Below, piece after piece: positions 1 through 11,374 of a stretch of DNA of 64,000 nucleotides; within the stretch, counting starts at the first letter, position 1; each line of letters opens with the position of its first letter. Origin of the DNA: Atriophallophorus winterbourni (lineage: Eukaryota > Platyhelminthes > Trematoda > Plagiorchiida > Microphallidae); assembly GCA_013407085.1 (NCBI GenBank), contig JACCGJ010006484.1:186001-250000 (forward strand), in the 5' to 3' direction. Made by a program: the position numbers and the translations under genes. The notes below the pieces were generated by a model. The model was not told the origin of the DNA. It was given only the letters and a program-made list of their open reading frames with translations, and did no database searches.

Positions 1-287
1 TTTCAAAAGGTGGCTCGGTGATCACAACATCCGAACCCACAATCAACAACGCTGGGGGCGATTTGTCGAATGGCTGTAGTCGCGAATTAAGCCACGCTTT
101 CTTTTCCATGTCTGCTTTGGCAATTTGCGGACGGTCTAGAATATTAACATTTTGGGGTATCCACATTGATTCGGATTGGATATCATTTGTTGGTCGTGCG
201 ATTTCGATTGAGTGAGTAGGGTCCGGAAACTCCGGAAGAACTTTCATTTGAATTTCAGAAGTAGGTAACTCAATGACATTGGTGCAG
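1..287 (-). CDS. CLSTN: Calsyntenin exon, cut by window start
   Basis: A minus-strand exon open from an acceptor (ACTACCTGCATTTCAG) at 288-290 to base 1, at least 287 nt. It starts with 1 nt that completes an AG+C codon from the previous exon, followed by CTNVIELP, the counterpart of CISVPPVD in mammalian calsyntenin-1. The rest (IARPTNDIQSESMWIPQNVN ... PALLIVGSDVVITEPPFE) is hydrophilic and poorly conserved, as in this part of the family, and I cannot align it closely. The transmembrane helix and the kinesin-binding WDDS motifs of the cytoplasmic tail are expected at lower coordinates outside the window. A plus-strand ORF at 18-215 is its shadow. Confidence 0.78.
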
Positions 288-3077
288 CTGAAATGCAGGT
301 AGTTAAATCAAAAGTGCGGCCTAGGAGTTTCCAACCGTTTTGGTGAACGATTGCACATAGGTAAACATCTGATATGACCAGAAAATAATTTTTACCAAGG
401 AATATCAACTGTAGATTTAAGCATGTGCCCAACTCGTTGCCAATAACTCAGTTTGTGGTCGAGAATCTTTGGTTTTAACAGTCGCAATGTAGTAAGTTTA
501 TGATTACCGTAAGTCACCATAGTTTTCATTGATAATTTGATAAATATCCCTTAAGAACTACATTATAATTCTCTGTATATCTGTGGATAATAAATCCATA
601 TAAACCAGAATATATAGCTTCAAGTGAATCGTAGTTTATTGAATATTTTCTGGTTGCTAAGATTCAAGTAGGAAGACTGGAACCTATTTTAAATATGTGC
701 CGGATCGATTTGGAGGCCACATGGATACTTTTGTAGGTCAGAATTAGCCCACCATTAATGCGCCTGAGCTCTAGAGTACACAATCCGATTCGAGTCGTCG
801 CTCAAAGAGAAGTGAATACAATTCTGCAACCATCTTAGTTGCCTTAGGATAAGCCCTCTGGAGTAGCATAATGTCTTTTTCCAACCATGGTGTTCAAGTT
901 TCCGCTTCATAGTCCAGGACTGGGTTTATATTTGAGATGAGTACCATTGCCGAAGAAAACGTTTGAAAATTATTTATCGTAAACTATTTGTGCTGCGTGT
1001 ACGCGTTTAGATGGCCTTGCATTGCAGGCTACCCCAAACACAAGTGTTCAATCGGGACAAAATGACAGCTGCTTTGTAAATCTGTTTATGAATCTCCGTG
1101 TCTAGCGAGAGGTTATGGTTGTGAAATGATGTACTGGCTCGAGCTGACAGTTTCCTACAGAGATGATAGGAAACGATACATTCCCTTGACCAATAAATGC
1201 ATCGTCGTGTACCTTGGTCTGTGCTCTCAACCGATTCAGGTTGGAAAGCTTGCCATAGCTTTGCGTGAGTAGGTAAATGCTTTCTGTTCACGTCCTCACA
1301 GTGTGTTTTAGATGCAGAGCAAAGAAAATACCGAACAGCGTCGGAGCAAGAACACACACTTGTTTGACTCCTAGGCTAATTCGAAAGGCTTCTGAACTAC
1401 AACCTGTAGAATGGACTGAGCACTTCATGCTAGAGAAGAAGAAAATAATAAGTTTGAGTAGTCTTGAGGCGCAGCTTATCAGATCAAGCATTTTGAAAAA
1501 AGCGTTAGAATAATTTCAGAAACTGGTCACTGAACGGTAATTTACCAGATCCAAACGACTGCCACATTTGTAGATTGGATTGATATGTTCGGATTGCCAA
1601 GTCATCTGATGCGATTCCCCTATTTAGTGAGAGTTTATATAAATCACACAAAGGACCACAACACTTGCAAAACCTCACACTAGCCAACGTTATTCCGTCT
1701 GCAAGGCTGATCACGGTCACGATGAAGGCTATGTGTATTAGTAAAAATTACTGAATGAATGATCCACTCTAAAGAACAATCTTGAAAAATTATTGACAGT
1801 TGACCATTTTAAATCCGTTTGATTTGCGTCCCACCCAAGTAATGTTTTTCACGTAATCAAGAGTAACAGTATCGAAATAAAATCAAGTAGATGCTAATTG
1901 TCTTGAAAACAGGCAACGGCATGGGTTTTTAAATTCGAAATATATAGTGGATTTGTGTTCAAATTAAGATGTCGTATCATGTGTATTCAAAGGTATTCCT
2001 AATAACTTAGCGAGATTCCGTGGTATAGTGCGGAGCAAGGTTATTGATTAAAGAACATAAAATTGTTGGCACAGTCAACCTTTGGATGAACCACCCACAT
2101 AGCGCATCAGTTACAATCGATGACTCTTTAAAATCAAATGACTGATCACATTTCCTGAATTCTGAGACACCGATTCGCATGGTATATGCAGAATTAATAT
2201 GCGATATTACTGGTAACAAGTAATGGTGTACATGGTTATAAGATAGAATTTTTTTAAAAACGCGGTACAGTATTCACCATTGCGCAGACAACGCCGCAAA
2301 AACAAGGAAACTAATTGATATTGAGGTCACTGGTGGTTACCAAACTTTTTAATGCGCCGCACTCCTAAGATAGTTTAATATGCTCTTGCAACCTTACAGA
2401 AAGACACAAGAGAAATGATCACTTCACGAGCACAGAATTAGCTGAAAAATTGACATTGAATTAGCAGAGAATGGCAATACATAATAAAAGACATAAGGCT
2501 GAAAAAGCCTCTCGTACCCGTGGTTGAGAAACACTGCTTGTCACCAATGGGAAGTTTTTCGACTGAAAACCGAAATTATCAATATGCTCTAACCACGCAC
2601 TACAGAAATTGCAAGCAAAATGTAAGTTTTTTGTTTAGAACAAGATTGTATTAATAAGTAGTATATGACGTAAGAAAAGCACGACAGAAGCACACGAACG
2701 GTTTCGTGGTTGTTGGTACTGATCAGGTATGAGTATCCGTGTTATTACATTCGAACGATGTTTTTTGATTTTTGCGCTAAACTCGAGTTTTCGTAAAGTA
2801 TAAAATAAATTCTCATTTGCATCTTGAAATTTAGCTTTATATGTAGACTAAGCAAGTCACATAATCGGTGCAATGCAGCAGTATATACTACTGATTATTA
2901 GATTCTGAGTTTAAATAAAATTCAATCATCGTCATATGATTTATGTATGGCTTGTTTTCACTTTGTGAGAATCAGCTGTGAGCTGAACGCCAAATGTCAA
3001 ACACAAATATCTAACTATATTTAATGGAGATAACTTACTAGGAAAATACGAATCGACATAATGCATTGAGGACTCAC
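288..3077 (-). other. Calsyntenin intron (with RTE LINE relic)
   Basis: A 2.8-kb intron between the two most 3' exons in the window. Apart from the RTE-like LINE relic at 1,007-1,513 I see only AT-rich unique-looking sequence and no convincing coding block. Confidence 0.75.
1007..1513 (-). mobile_element. RTE-like LINE relic (reverse transcriptase end and C-terminal part)
   Basis: Two frames of decayed reverse transcriptase lie in transcript order on the minus strand. GVKQVCVLAPTLFGIFFAL (within 1,288-1,491) is the RT block usually read as GVKQGCVLAPTLFSIFF, and SLDTEIHKQIYKAAVILSRL (about 1,030-1,110) matches the region after the RT core. The second block is nearly the same as SLDTEIDKRIGGAAVILSRL in the relic at 55,246-56,400, so both come from one family. 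Frames are broken and the piece is not functional. Related pieces lie at 22,100-22,500 and about 26,900-27,180. Confidence 0.7.
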
Positions 3078-3262
3078 CTGTACGCGGTGGTTAAATTGAG
3101 TATTCGAGATTGCACGGCATATGGTGTGTATCCGGGACTGATTCCAGGCTGAGGACGCACGTACACAATAGCCTGAAGTAGTTCCACGATATGTGACACG
3201 TTTCGAGCAAAGATGGTTATGGCTTGATTTTCCAAATCTACAGAGACGTCCGACTTGAGATG
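3078..3262 (-). CDS. CLSTN: Calsyntenin exon: membrane-proximal ectodomain, first part
   Basis: The exon is 61 codons + 2 nt, with acceptor TCTCCATTTTCCCTTCAG and donor GTGAGT, both strong. The peptide runs HLKSDVSVDLENQAITIF, then NVSHIVELLQAIVYVRP, then SRILNLTTAY. The pattern and spacing match the mammalian segment with VLTLEGEDLGELDKAMQHIS and the YLNSRQFPTPGIRRLKI block. This region lies between the LNS domain and the transmembrane helix and ahead of the secretase cleavage region in mammalian members. It is phase 0 in and phase 2 out, fitting both neighbours. Confidence 0.88.
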
Positions 3263-4776
3263 CTGAAGGGAAAATGGAGAACGTCCATCCAACAACGGAG
3301 CAAGCGTACTTTATTCTAATCATTTAGGCTATTTTATCATCAGTTTGTTTCAAGTGTTAGTCGCAGTTTGATTATTGACATGTAAAAATGCAACGATTCT
3401 AACGCCGGCCTAAGCAATACCTTTAGGAATACATGGATAAACTAGAAATTTCAAATTCTCTCGGTGTAAAATAGGAGTTAATAATAATCCTTATCATCAT
3501 AATTTTGATAGCGGACCGCTGTGTCCTGTAGATTGAATCTTATCACATATTCTACTTTCTAGTAAAGAAAACGATGATCATCACCGGATCTATGATTTCT
3601 TGTTGGTCGACAGATTAGTAATTTGATAATTCCCATAGGCCGGATACACTTCATGCGAAGTAATCGACTGGAAAGTGTGACCAAGCAATAAGATGATCAA
3701 AGGAACGTTTTTTGCTGTCAACCGTTTGGGCATAAAATTAACGCTCATGATTATACGTAATTAAGATTTGACAGAATTTTTTTAATTTCTTCAACGGTGG
3801 AGTGTTTTCGGCATCATTATTATCGTAATTAGAGACAGCATTACACCGGTAGCAAGCATCAAATGCTTAACAACCGCACAACCATGAGAAAGAAAAGTAG
3901 AATTTTAAAAGTTGGGTCAGGGTGAGAATTAATATTTAGTGATTATCTAGAAGAGAAAACACAAACAAACTGAGATGAAGTGGCTACACCTCAAATGGAA
4001 AATGCATTCAATCAGGTTTCGTGAGCGAGTAGAGCAACATCAGCACGGCAGCTTCATCGCAGCTGTCACTGCTATGCTTTATAAAACGTTTTTCTCGTCT
4101 GCCCACTTGACAACATATAAGGTTTATGCAAACATCCTTGGCGCTAGACCGCCACTGAACACGGTTTCAGGACATATCCTAAAGCGCAAATGACCACTGT
4201 GATATAATTCGACATGTTAATCGACATATATTCCAAATGGATGAAACATATATCACATGCAGTCAGTTGCACAGTCTTAAGAAGCAATATTTCACCGCTG
4301 TGTGTATTTGTTCATGTCGAATTTGTTACATGTCGACGTATTGTTCACGTGAAATAGTTTGTGCAAATGTTGTATTTCTTCATGAAGAACATGCATTATA
4401 AACCAGAACAAATTTGTAAAAGCGAATGGCACACGACGTTATTTTTCTTCCCATCATACATGTTGAAACTCGCTATCTACTCTCGTATCGCATGACACAT
4501 TTATCCAGCGACGTGAGTTTAACTAATATGGAGTGCCCAAAATACTTTTAAAGCGTATTGCTAGTTATTTGCCAGACCTATATCCTAGTTACACGTGAGA
4601 TTAAAACTGCAAATATTTTATTAATTCCATCCAAATACTTAATTACATGGCACTTATCATCCGTCACAAATTCGCTTAAATCCCAACAGCTGTAACATGC
4701 TAATATCCAAGATTGTCACTCACAATAGGAAATTGACTCAAAATGTTTGGGACTTGAGGAATAGATTTCAAATTAC
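3263..4776 (-). other. Calsyntenin intron, no recognised content
   Basis: A 1.5-kb AT-rich intron between the end of the LamG domain and the next ectodomain exon. A small ORF at 3,975-4,193 (plus) has no recognisable motif. I see nothing else to report. Confidence 0.7.
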
Positions 4777-4942
4777 TTTTTGTATATCTGGAACAATGAG
4801 AGACTCTCCGCACTGCGCGACACACCGCACGTTGTTGATCACCTCCGCTCGTTGCGTCAGAACAGTGAGACCCGCCAGATCGGCATTCAAATGATTTGTG
4901 GTTAGCTTTGTGATCGGATCGTAGCATGCGCCAACGGTAATT
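4777..4942 (-). CDS. CLSTN: Calsyntenin exon: end of LamG/LNS domain
   Basis: The exon is 1 nt + 55 codons, with acceptor CTATTGGAATTACAG and donor GTAATT. The peptide starts ITVGACYDP, matching LVVGACWQE. It continues HLNADLAGLTVLTQRAEV, matching FRGNLAGLTLRSGKLAD, and then CVAQCGESL, matching CLYTCKEGL. This closes the LamG fold and holds its conserved cysteine pair. The acidic insert that separates the first two blocks in mammalian calsyntenin-1 is much shorter here. It ends in phase 0 after IQK and joins 3,078-3,262. ORFs in the other frames of this interval are shadows. Confidence 0.9.
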
Positions 4943-5978
4943 CTGTAATTCCAATAGAAGGCAAAAACCAATTTCGAAGCGCTCAACGGTACATTTCTCA
5001 ATCATGTTATATGATTATAGTTTGATTTCATTGTTTTCAGGAAACTTTTGTTAGCAAATGACTCCACGAATTGACAGAGTTAGAAAATGCTTAAAGACTC
5101 ATTTGCGAATAATTAAGAAGTAAATCAGTGTACATTGCTGACATGTAATCCGATATGTAACATTATTGCCTGAAAAGAAGGAACAAGTTGAGCATAGAGC
5201 AAATACGGTTTTTTCATTCAAGAGGGGTAAATTTCCTAATTATCCAACGTATTGCACAGGATTCCAATACAATACAATCGTGCTTTACTGTCGAATGTGA
5301 ATTCCAGATGTCATTATATTCTACATTTCTTAAAAGAACAATTGATAAGGAAACGATAGATTCATATCCCGGGTCGTGAACCAAGTAAAATCGCGAAAAG
5401 TGAATTTCGTATCATGGAATCAATGAACATTTTCAAAATTTGAACACATATTTTGCAGAAATTACTCTGAAACTACCCCGAATCAGTGTTAATGGAACAA
5501 CTTAAATGTGTAACAAATTTATGTAGATAATAATAACAATTCACGGCTTAGCTCTCATTAAAATCCCATGTGCATTTAAAAAACTAAATTGTGTTATTTT
5601 GTTAACATGCACTAAAGTCTGATGCAAATTAGAGATGAATAGGAAAAATTTAGTTCAGGTGTACGGGATATATTAGAACTTGAAAACGAAGTCTCGCTAG
5701 AACTTTTGAACATTTTGAAGCGAACGGCATACTCACTTTCTTAGAAAGTGATATTTTCTAGGTAGCAAGCCAAATATTACATCTAGATTATAGGATGAAA
5801 ATGAAGTTCACACAAAATAATGCTTTGGAGCACTTGAGAAAAGTGACGAGGCAAAATTTCTATGGTTCTCAACGAGCATATGCCCTGGTTAATTGATGTA
5901 ACGTCCATAAAATAACATATATAGCAACTGTCTCTGAAAAAACGCCATTTTTTAGCCTCAACGAAAGCCATGATCTAA

Positions 5979-6161
5979 CAGAATCAGCAACAACAAGTTT
6001 GGAAACAGATCTATTCCCGCTATAGAGGATATTGTGTTTCATGTTTCGGCAAAGAACATCGTGAAAGAAATTGTACGGTTTTATCAGAATATTGGCCCAG
6101 GTTTGCAGTAAGATGCAAATTAAGAGTTAACTGCAAAACAGTCAAAATTGGTGAAGGTTAA
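5979..6161 (+). pseudogene. Gag-like CCHC zinc-knuckle fragment
   Basis: A 60-codon open stretch with no ATG, bounded by stops. After a Gln-rich start it reads IYSRYRGYCVSCFGKEHRER, then NCTVLSEYW. The cysteines and histidine have exactly the spacing C-x2-C-x4-H-x4-C, the retroviral-type zinc knuckle that binds nucleic acid in Gag proteins. The wording around it (YCVSCFGKEHRERNC) resembles Gag of Bel/Pao-type LTR elements, but I see no reverse transcriptase, protease or LTR nearby. It is probably an old fragment. An exon of a cellular zinc-knuckle protein is the alternative; a GT follows GEG near the end of the frame. Confidence 0.45.
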
Positions 6162-7449
6162 TTTTTGAATGATACCACCACAGACTTTCGGATTTAAACT
6201 TAGAAGAGATAGGTAAATCTGTTTGGAGTAAGCGGTTGAGCCAAGATGTGAGATTCTTGACAAAAGTAAATGGTCATAGAGTGCGATAGGGTATTCCTAC
6301 GAGACTCGAATAAACCAAAATGTTTATTTTCATCAAAGGGGTGTTCGCTTGAAATTTTGATTCACAATGCTGTTAGGCTCCTTCGATCAATCTCTTCCGT
6401 GAAATTACACATCAAGCACACGTTGTCCACATCAAATGAATGAACAGGCTGATGTGGGAGGAACAATATCTCCAGCAGCTCTCACGGCGATATTTTGTAC
6501 ATATCTGATTAAATTGTCATCCTTCTATTTCACTCAAGATTTAATTAGTTAAGTTAATTTTAAGCATATAAATTGATATCAACTATTGTTTTTTCGACTA
6601 TTTGGATTAATTATGTTTCTTTAATTTACTATATCTTCCAGTATTCAAATACATTTTTTCTTATTCAGCTGAATCAGGTTGCACATGTGCTATTCTTCTG
6701 CATTACATGAAAATGTTGAATTCGCTTCAGCAGTTATTTAATTTAAGTTAAATTTGGTACTATGTTTTGCCTTTAGAAAATAATAAAATAAAATAATCTC
6801 CTAACATTTATCACCAGAGGTCACACAAGAAGATATCCCTAGAAAATTTAAGCTAGTGGAAACGATTTTATTCCATGGTAGCAGATTTGACTTATCTGAC
6901 AATTTGATAACCGCTGTAAAGATCTCCTCGTCAATTTTCGAACTTCATTTTCTAATTTCATTCAGATGTCTGTCCAGGCCCGGGTTAACCTGACAGTATT
7001 GTGACACACGTACAGTATTTATAATGCAACACTTTAACTGGATCACGCTTGTGTGATTTTATACATTTCAATGACTTCATTTTCTTCTTCTTCAAACGAT
7101 TTATTTATTCTGTCAAAGTCAGATAAGGCGTTGACTACATCTTAAGTTTGGAATTGTTGCTAATCATAGCTATTCTCGGTTATATGATTATTCATCAACT
7201 CAAGATGACAAACGAGATTATCACACTTGAATCGGACTGTTTAATAATTTTAATATGCTGCGGATCACTATATTATCACGCGCTTATTATACACATCCAT
7301 TGTCGATACCGACCGTAGGAGGCCAACAACAACAGCAAGCTAGCAAGCAAAGTGAATGGTACAGGGCATCTCATCGGGTCAACCATGGATCGCACAGGTT
7401 CAAACCTGCAACATCACGAAAACAACCAACAAATTCGTGTGACTGCTGA

Positions 7450-8110
7450 TCAGTACCAAGTCCTTTGAAATATTCAAAAATTTGATCAAAAGGGTCCATA
7501 ATGGAAGCACTGGACTTGAGTTTCGCTCTTATTGAAGCTCATCAGCAGTGCATATCCTCTGCATCGGGTGGGATTTGAACACCCTCACCATGATAATTGT
7601 TGGCCCACGACTTACGACCTGGTAAAAGGTACACCGTTTGACCGATCACAATTAAGCGTTCATGAATATTTCTCGAGACTTGCACAATTGATTAGCTTTG
7701 CCTACCCGACCAGTCGGGAAAAAGCCAGCAACATCTGTTGTGGTAACCAAACCGATATGATTTACGTGTTAAAAATGTCCATCGGATAAAGATAGACCTG
7801 ACATGTAGATCAGGTCAGTTGGGTTACTTCAACAGATGTTGCTGGCTCCTTTACGATAGGTCGGCAGACGGAGCTAATCAAATGTGCCAGTCTGAAGAAA
7901 GATCAATGAACGCTTAATTGCGATCGGACATGCGGTGGGCGGTCGTAGGACGTGGGACTACAATGGTTTTAGTCGGTATTCAACTCCCACCCGAGGCAGA
8001 GAATATGCACTGCTGATGAGCTACAATAAGAGCGAAACCCGAGTCCAATGCTTCCATTATAGACCGTTGTAATCAAATTTGCGAATATTTCAAATGACTT
8101 AATACTCATG
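7450..8110. repeat. Long inverted repeat (fold-back), arms about 270-300 bp
   Basis: The left arm (about 7,450-7,745) is repeated as its reverse complement in the right arm (about 7,845-8,110). Matching blocks include TTTCGCTCTTATTGAAGCTC against GAGCTACAATAAGAGCGAAA, and GCCAGCAACATCTGTTG against CAACAGATGTTGCTGGC. By eye the arms are roughly 80% identical with small gaps. Each arm has a tRNA B-box-like string (GGGATTTGAACACCC on the left), so this may be two SINEs joined head to head or a fold-back transposon. No coding capacity is apparent. Confidence 0.7.
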
Positions 8111-9722
8111 AGTAGTTGCAAACATGAAGAACGAATTCTTCAACACACGCGAAAAACCAACAAATTAGGTCATCAAGGCCTTTCGATTAGACTTTGATTC
8201 ATGAGAGAATCAAAAAACAAGAAATGTCAATATAGCGAATAGATCAGGTTCGGGTTTGCTTTATAATTCTACTTTTCGTTTGAATCCCAACAAAAGCCTA
8301 TAAAATTCTTGGGTGAGTGGTATATTGTGTTTTCTCCTAGTGTCCGACAATTACTTGCAAAATTTGCATAGATGTACAAATAAAATCAACCCAGGTTAAC
8401 AATGTTAAACGTCGAGCATGCGAAATATGAGCAACAATAAATGTAGGACATTTTTCCCGAAGAATAGAAGCATATAGAACGCACACAGAAACGTTATCGA
8501 AAAAAGAATGAATATCAATACTTTAGCCTTGACAACAAGACAATGCGCGAAAGAAATCATGAAGCACGATACCATGCGAAAAAATTGACTTCGAATGAAA
8601 CACCTCACACCCAACCACGAATATCAGGAATGTTGGCTGACCACTAATCACATACCAATTAAATTGCCTCATTGTGTTACATATTTTGCTGTGAAACATG
8701 AATATCATGAAAAACGGATCAGCAAGCAGCATGAAGTAACTCATGTGTGGCATATTGATAACACACACTCCTTATAATCGATCGGGCAGTAGTTGGAAAT
8801 TAGGGAAACTGTGAACAATTCTAATTTGCCACTATGCCAAAGTGTAACATTGGTACCGGTAATGGCATAAGTTAACTTTGACCGTGAAAATCTGATCCAC
8901 TGTATTGCTTTTGCCAATGGAATTGGAAATGTGTATATGCTCTCTGTATCTTATCGGCCTACTGAGGAAAAAGCAGGTATTCATATTGCAGTTACCGTTA
9001 ATGATCAATATATACTATGCACACAGCGTAGTAGCTGATGACAAAAGCTAAATGAATTTACACGCCATGCATTACTAAAAAATTATTCAGCGTGGAAAAT
9101 ACGATTCACGATTTGTGTTTGCAGTGAGAGACGTATTCTCAAATAAATGCTTATCAGGAGATGTAAAATAAACACCCAAGAATGTAAGTATTGCTACATT
9201 TGATAGTAATTAAGCAAGCAGAGGTACAATCGAATTAGTTCTGGTAAAATTCCTCATAATGTCAAACATTTAATACCATACATTAGACGGAGTTTTGAAT
9301 TGATTTATTAGATGAAGGGTGGCGTTTAAACAGGTCGTATTACTGAAAAATTTAAGAAAGGCTGCTACATTAGCGAACACGCGTTTTTATCACACACACT
9401 GTTGTATTCATCAATTGAAGACAGTGTATCTGCATGTCTTATAACAGTAGAGAATCGTTGAAACTATTAAACTCGGGCTGGCGATACCAAGCTGCACAAT
9501 CACTTCAACAGAATGGATGTGACATGGATGTGACGCATTGTATGCTGATGTGATTGAACAGCTTGGCTGGGGTCTGACCTATAAAACACTAGATAATATA
9601 TTCCAGTTTGATGGATAAACCTTTCAATAATAAAATTGAGCATGTTTTCAGAAACAAAAGTAACTTTAGATATCGAACTATTAAATTATAAGTTGCTAAA
9701 GTTGGTCGGAAACAATGATAAC

Positions 9723-10068
9723 CTTGGATCAATTGCGCTTGCTCCCGGTGAATATGGCGGCAATCCTGGCATTCGTGTCTGTGTAGGAGTCCCCAATTCT
9801 CCCAATTCCTTACCATCAACAAGGAGACTGACTAATTCAGGTGAAGAACCCCACCGAGTGCGACTAAATGTCACAGCAAAATGGCGCCACGTGGTCTGTT
9901 CCAATGTTGGAGGCACACAGTATTTTTCTGGTAACGGCCCGAATGTCCACACGGAAGGTCTACGTGGTTCATTGTCCAAGGATACCGGCATATGTTTTAG
10001 CGACGCCAATAGGCGGACAATCACGTAGCACTTGTTAAAGCCAATTGAAAGAAAACGCCAATTGGGTT
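9723..10068 (-). CDS. CLSTN: Calsyntenin exon: central LamG/LNS domain
   Basis: The exon is 2 nt + 114 codons + 2 nt. The acceptor is ATCCAAATTATCTAG and the donor GTTATC is non-ideal. This acceptor was chosen because it keeps the frame and restores LSIGFNKCYVIVRLLASL, the counterpart of SLYVHGCRLIFLFRQ. Further on, EQTTWRHFAVTFSR matches DEEWHHYVLNVEF, and VSLLVDGKELG matches VTLYVDGTSHE; both are typical LamG strands. Downstream of VDG the loop is Pro-rich (GLPPYSPGAS) and shorter than in mammals. It ends in phase 2 (AG) and pairs with the 1-nt start of the next exon. A Met/GTG-started reading covers only positions up to 10,024. Confidence 0.88.
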
Positions 10069-11068
10069 CTAGATAATTTGGATGAGCGAAAACATTTTTG
10101 GTAAGAAGTAAACGGAAATAAAGAGTTTGAAACCATGAACTGCATCGTAAATATCCGAGAAGGTATGAAAAGGGACGAAGTTCGCTTCTAGTAAATTTTT
10201 CTACAAAAACTGTTTCTTGGAGTCATAGCTTATCTGTAAAAGTTCTCGAAACTTTGTCGTCACGAAATCTACAAATTGTTATCATTACGGATCATTTTTC
10301 TTCGTAAAATAGTAAGAGAAAGACGGACAAGGCATACAAAACTCGCTACATTAATGCAAGTTCTAAGAGTTAGTTGGCATAATAAATTTAAGGATATTTC
10401 ACTAAAGAAGCATGATAAACTGCATATATTCTCATTTGCATGCATCTCCATCACACACACATCCCACGACCGGTTTTGTGCTGTTTGCACTCACCAGGTA
10501 GGGACAGTAGGATCAGGATCCACGTGCGCTTGAAACAGTGGAGGAATGGTAATCAAGTTGCGCCAATGAGCATTTTTATTCATGGTCATGGTCATGAACA
10601 GGTTGGTCGTATCAACCTTACACAACAGTGGTATACAAGCACAACTTGTTTGCAGATATTCTTCTTGTACAAAAATATTACCATTCAATTTGACATTGTA
10701 TGAGATATTGAACAATCACATTGCTTTTATGGTCACTACATTTAAACTTATGATCCCTATATGATTAAATCAAACTGCAAATTTGCAATACAGCCAAATA
10801 TTCGTACCAAAAATGGATTAAACTTTTGAGTTAAATCTCACTGTGTCCATTCTGCAGTTCTAACATTTTAATCGATTAGTTGCCTTCGTTTCAAAGCTCA
10901 TTCAGAACCGCCAAGTGGAAACCCAGCAGTCAATGAATAATAGCTTGGGCACAAGTTGGTTATTAACTGATTTGCAAATATAAGTCCACGCGTACAAACT
11001 GCGCTGACGCTAACTCAACCATATTATAAATTAATACTGCATCCTTGATTTAATACGACTATGTGTAC
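10069..11068 (-). other. Calsyntenin intron with one short interspersed repeat
   Basis: A 1.0-kb intron between the two main LamG exons. It contains the repeat copy at 10,437-10,645 and otherwise nothing recognisable. Confidence 0.7.
10437..10645 (+). repeat. Short interspersed repeat, family S
   Basis: One of at least nine copies in this window of a short repeat whose core is GGTTTTGTGCTGTTTGCACT, followed by a CACCAGGTA block and by GAAACAGTGGAGGAATGG. Copies occur in both orientations, at about 16,165, 25,202, 25,745, 28,690, 39,440, 55,002, 61,296 and 62,450. It has no coding capacity. Whether it is a SINE or a terminal-repeat element cannot be decided here. Confidence 0.6.
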
Positions 11069-11374
11069 CTTGTGCATCCTGACTGCACAAAACAATTTCT
11101 TCTTCTTTGTCATCTTTCATGTAATTTCCAGGTCCCGGATAGCGGCGTACCCAGAAAGTGATTGTGAAGTCAAGATCAAAAGCGTTGGTGCCTTTTTCAA
11201 CATTCAGGAAGTTCGGATCTACCTGCCAAACTGTCCGCTCAGAGGCATTGAATCGCCAAACCATTGCAGGTGGGAATAATCGTGGGAAATTGCCCAAATT
11301 TGGATTGATGAGCTGGGATGGGATATCTTGCTCGATGGTGGGCAGGAAATTGATCAACGTCGTTGGATGCAAAC
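11069..11374 (-). CDS. CLSTN: Calsyntenin exon: start of LamG/LNS domain
   Basis: The exon is 2 nt + 101 codons + 1 nt, with acceptor TTCTCTCCCGAATTCAG and donor GTACAC. It encodes the entry to the LamG-like domain: VWRFNASERTVWQV, then DLDFTITFWVRRYPGPG, then KEEEIVLCSQDAQ. These match the family's VFEFNGTQAVRI, EPFTISVWMRHGP and KKETILCSSDK. LNS domains of calsyntenins are extracellular adhesion modules; neurexin binding is reported for vertebrate calsyntenin-3 and is not implied here. The RYPGPG loop has extra acidic and lysine residues compared with vertebrate members. Phase 1 at both ends agrees with its neighbours. Confidence 0.9.

Larger units (their letters stand above)
4943..9722 (-). 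other. Calsyntenin intron with fold-back repeat and Gag-like fragment
   Basis: A 4.8-kb intron between two LamG exons. It contains a CCHC zinc-knuckle fragment at 5,979-6,161 and a long inverted repeat at about 7,450-8,110, each listed separately. The rest is AT-rich without recognisable genes. Confidence 0.7.

Noticed and set aside
8405..8777. Overlapping ORFs of 60-81 codons on both strands
   Set aside because: Hydrophobic, low-complexity translations with no motif, no splice context and no similarity to a known family.
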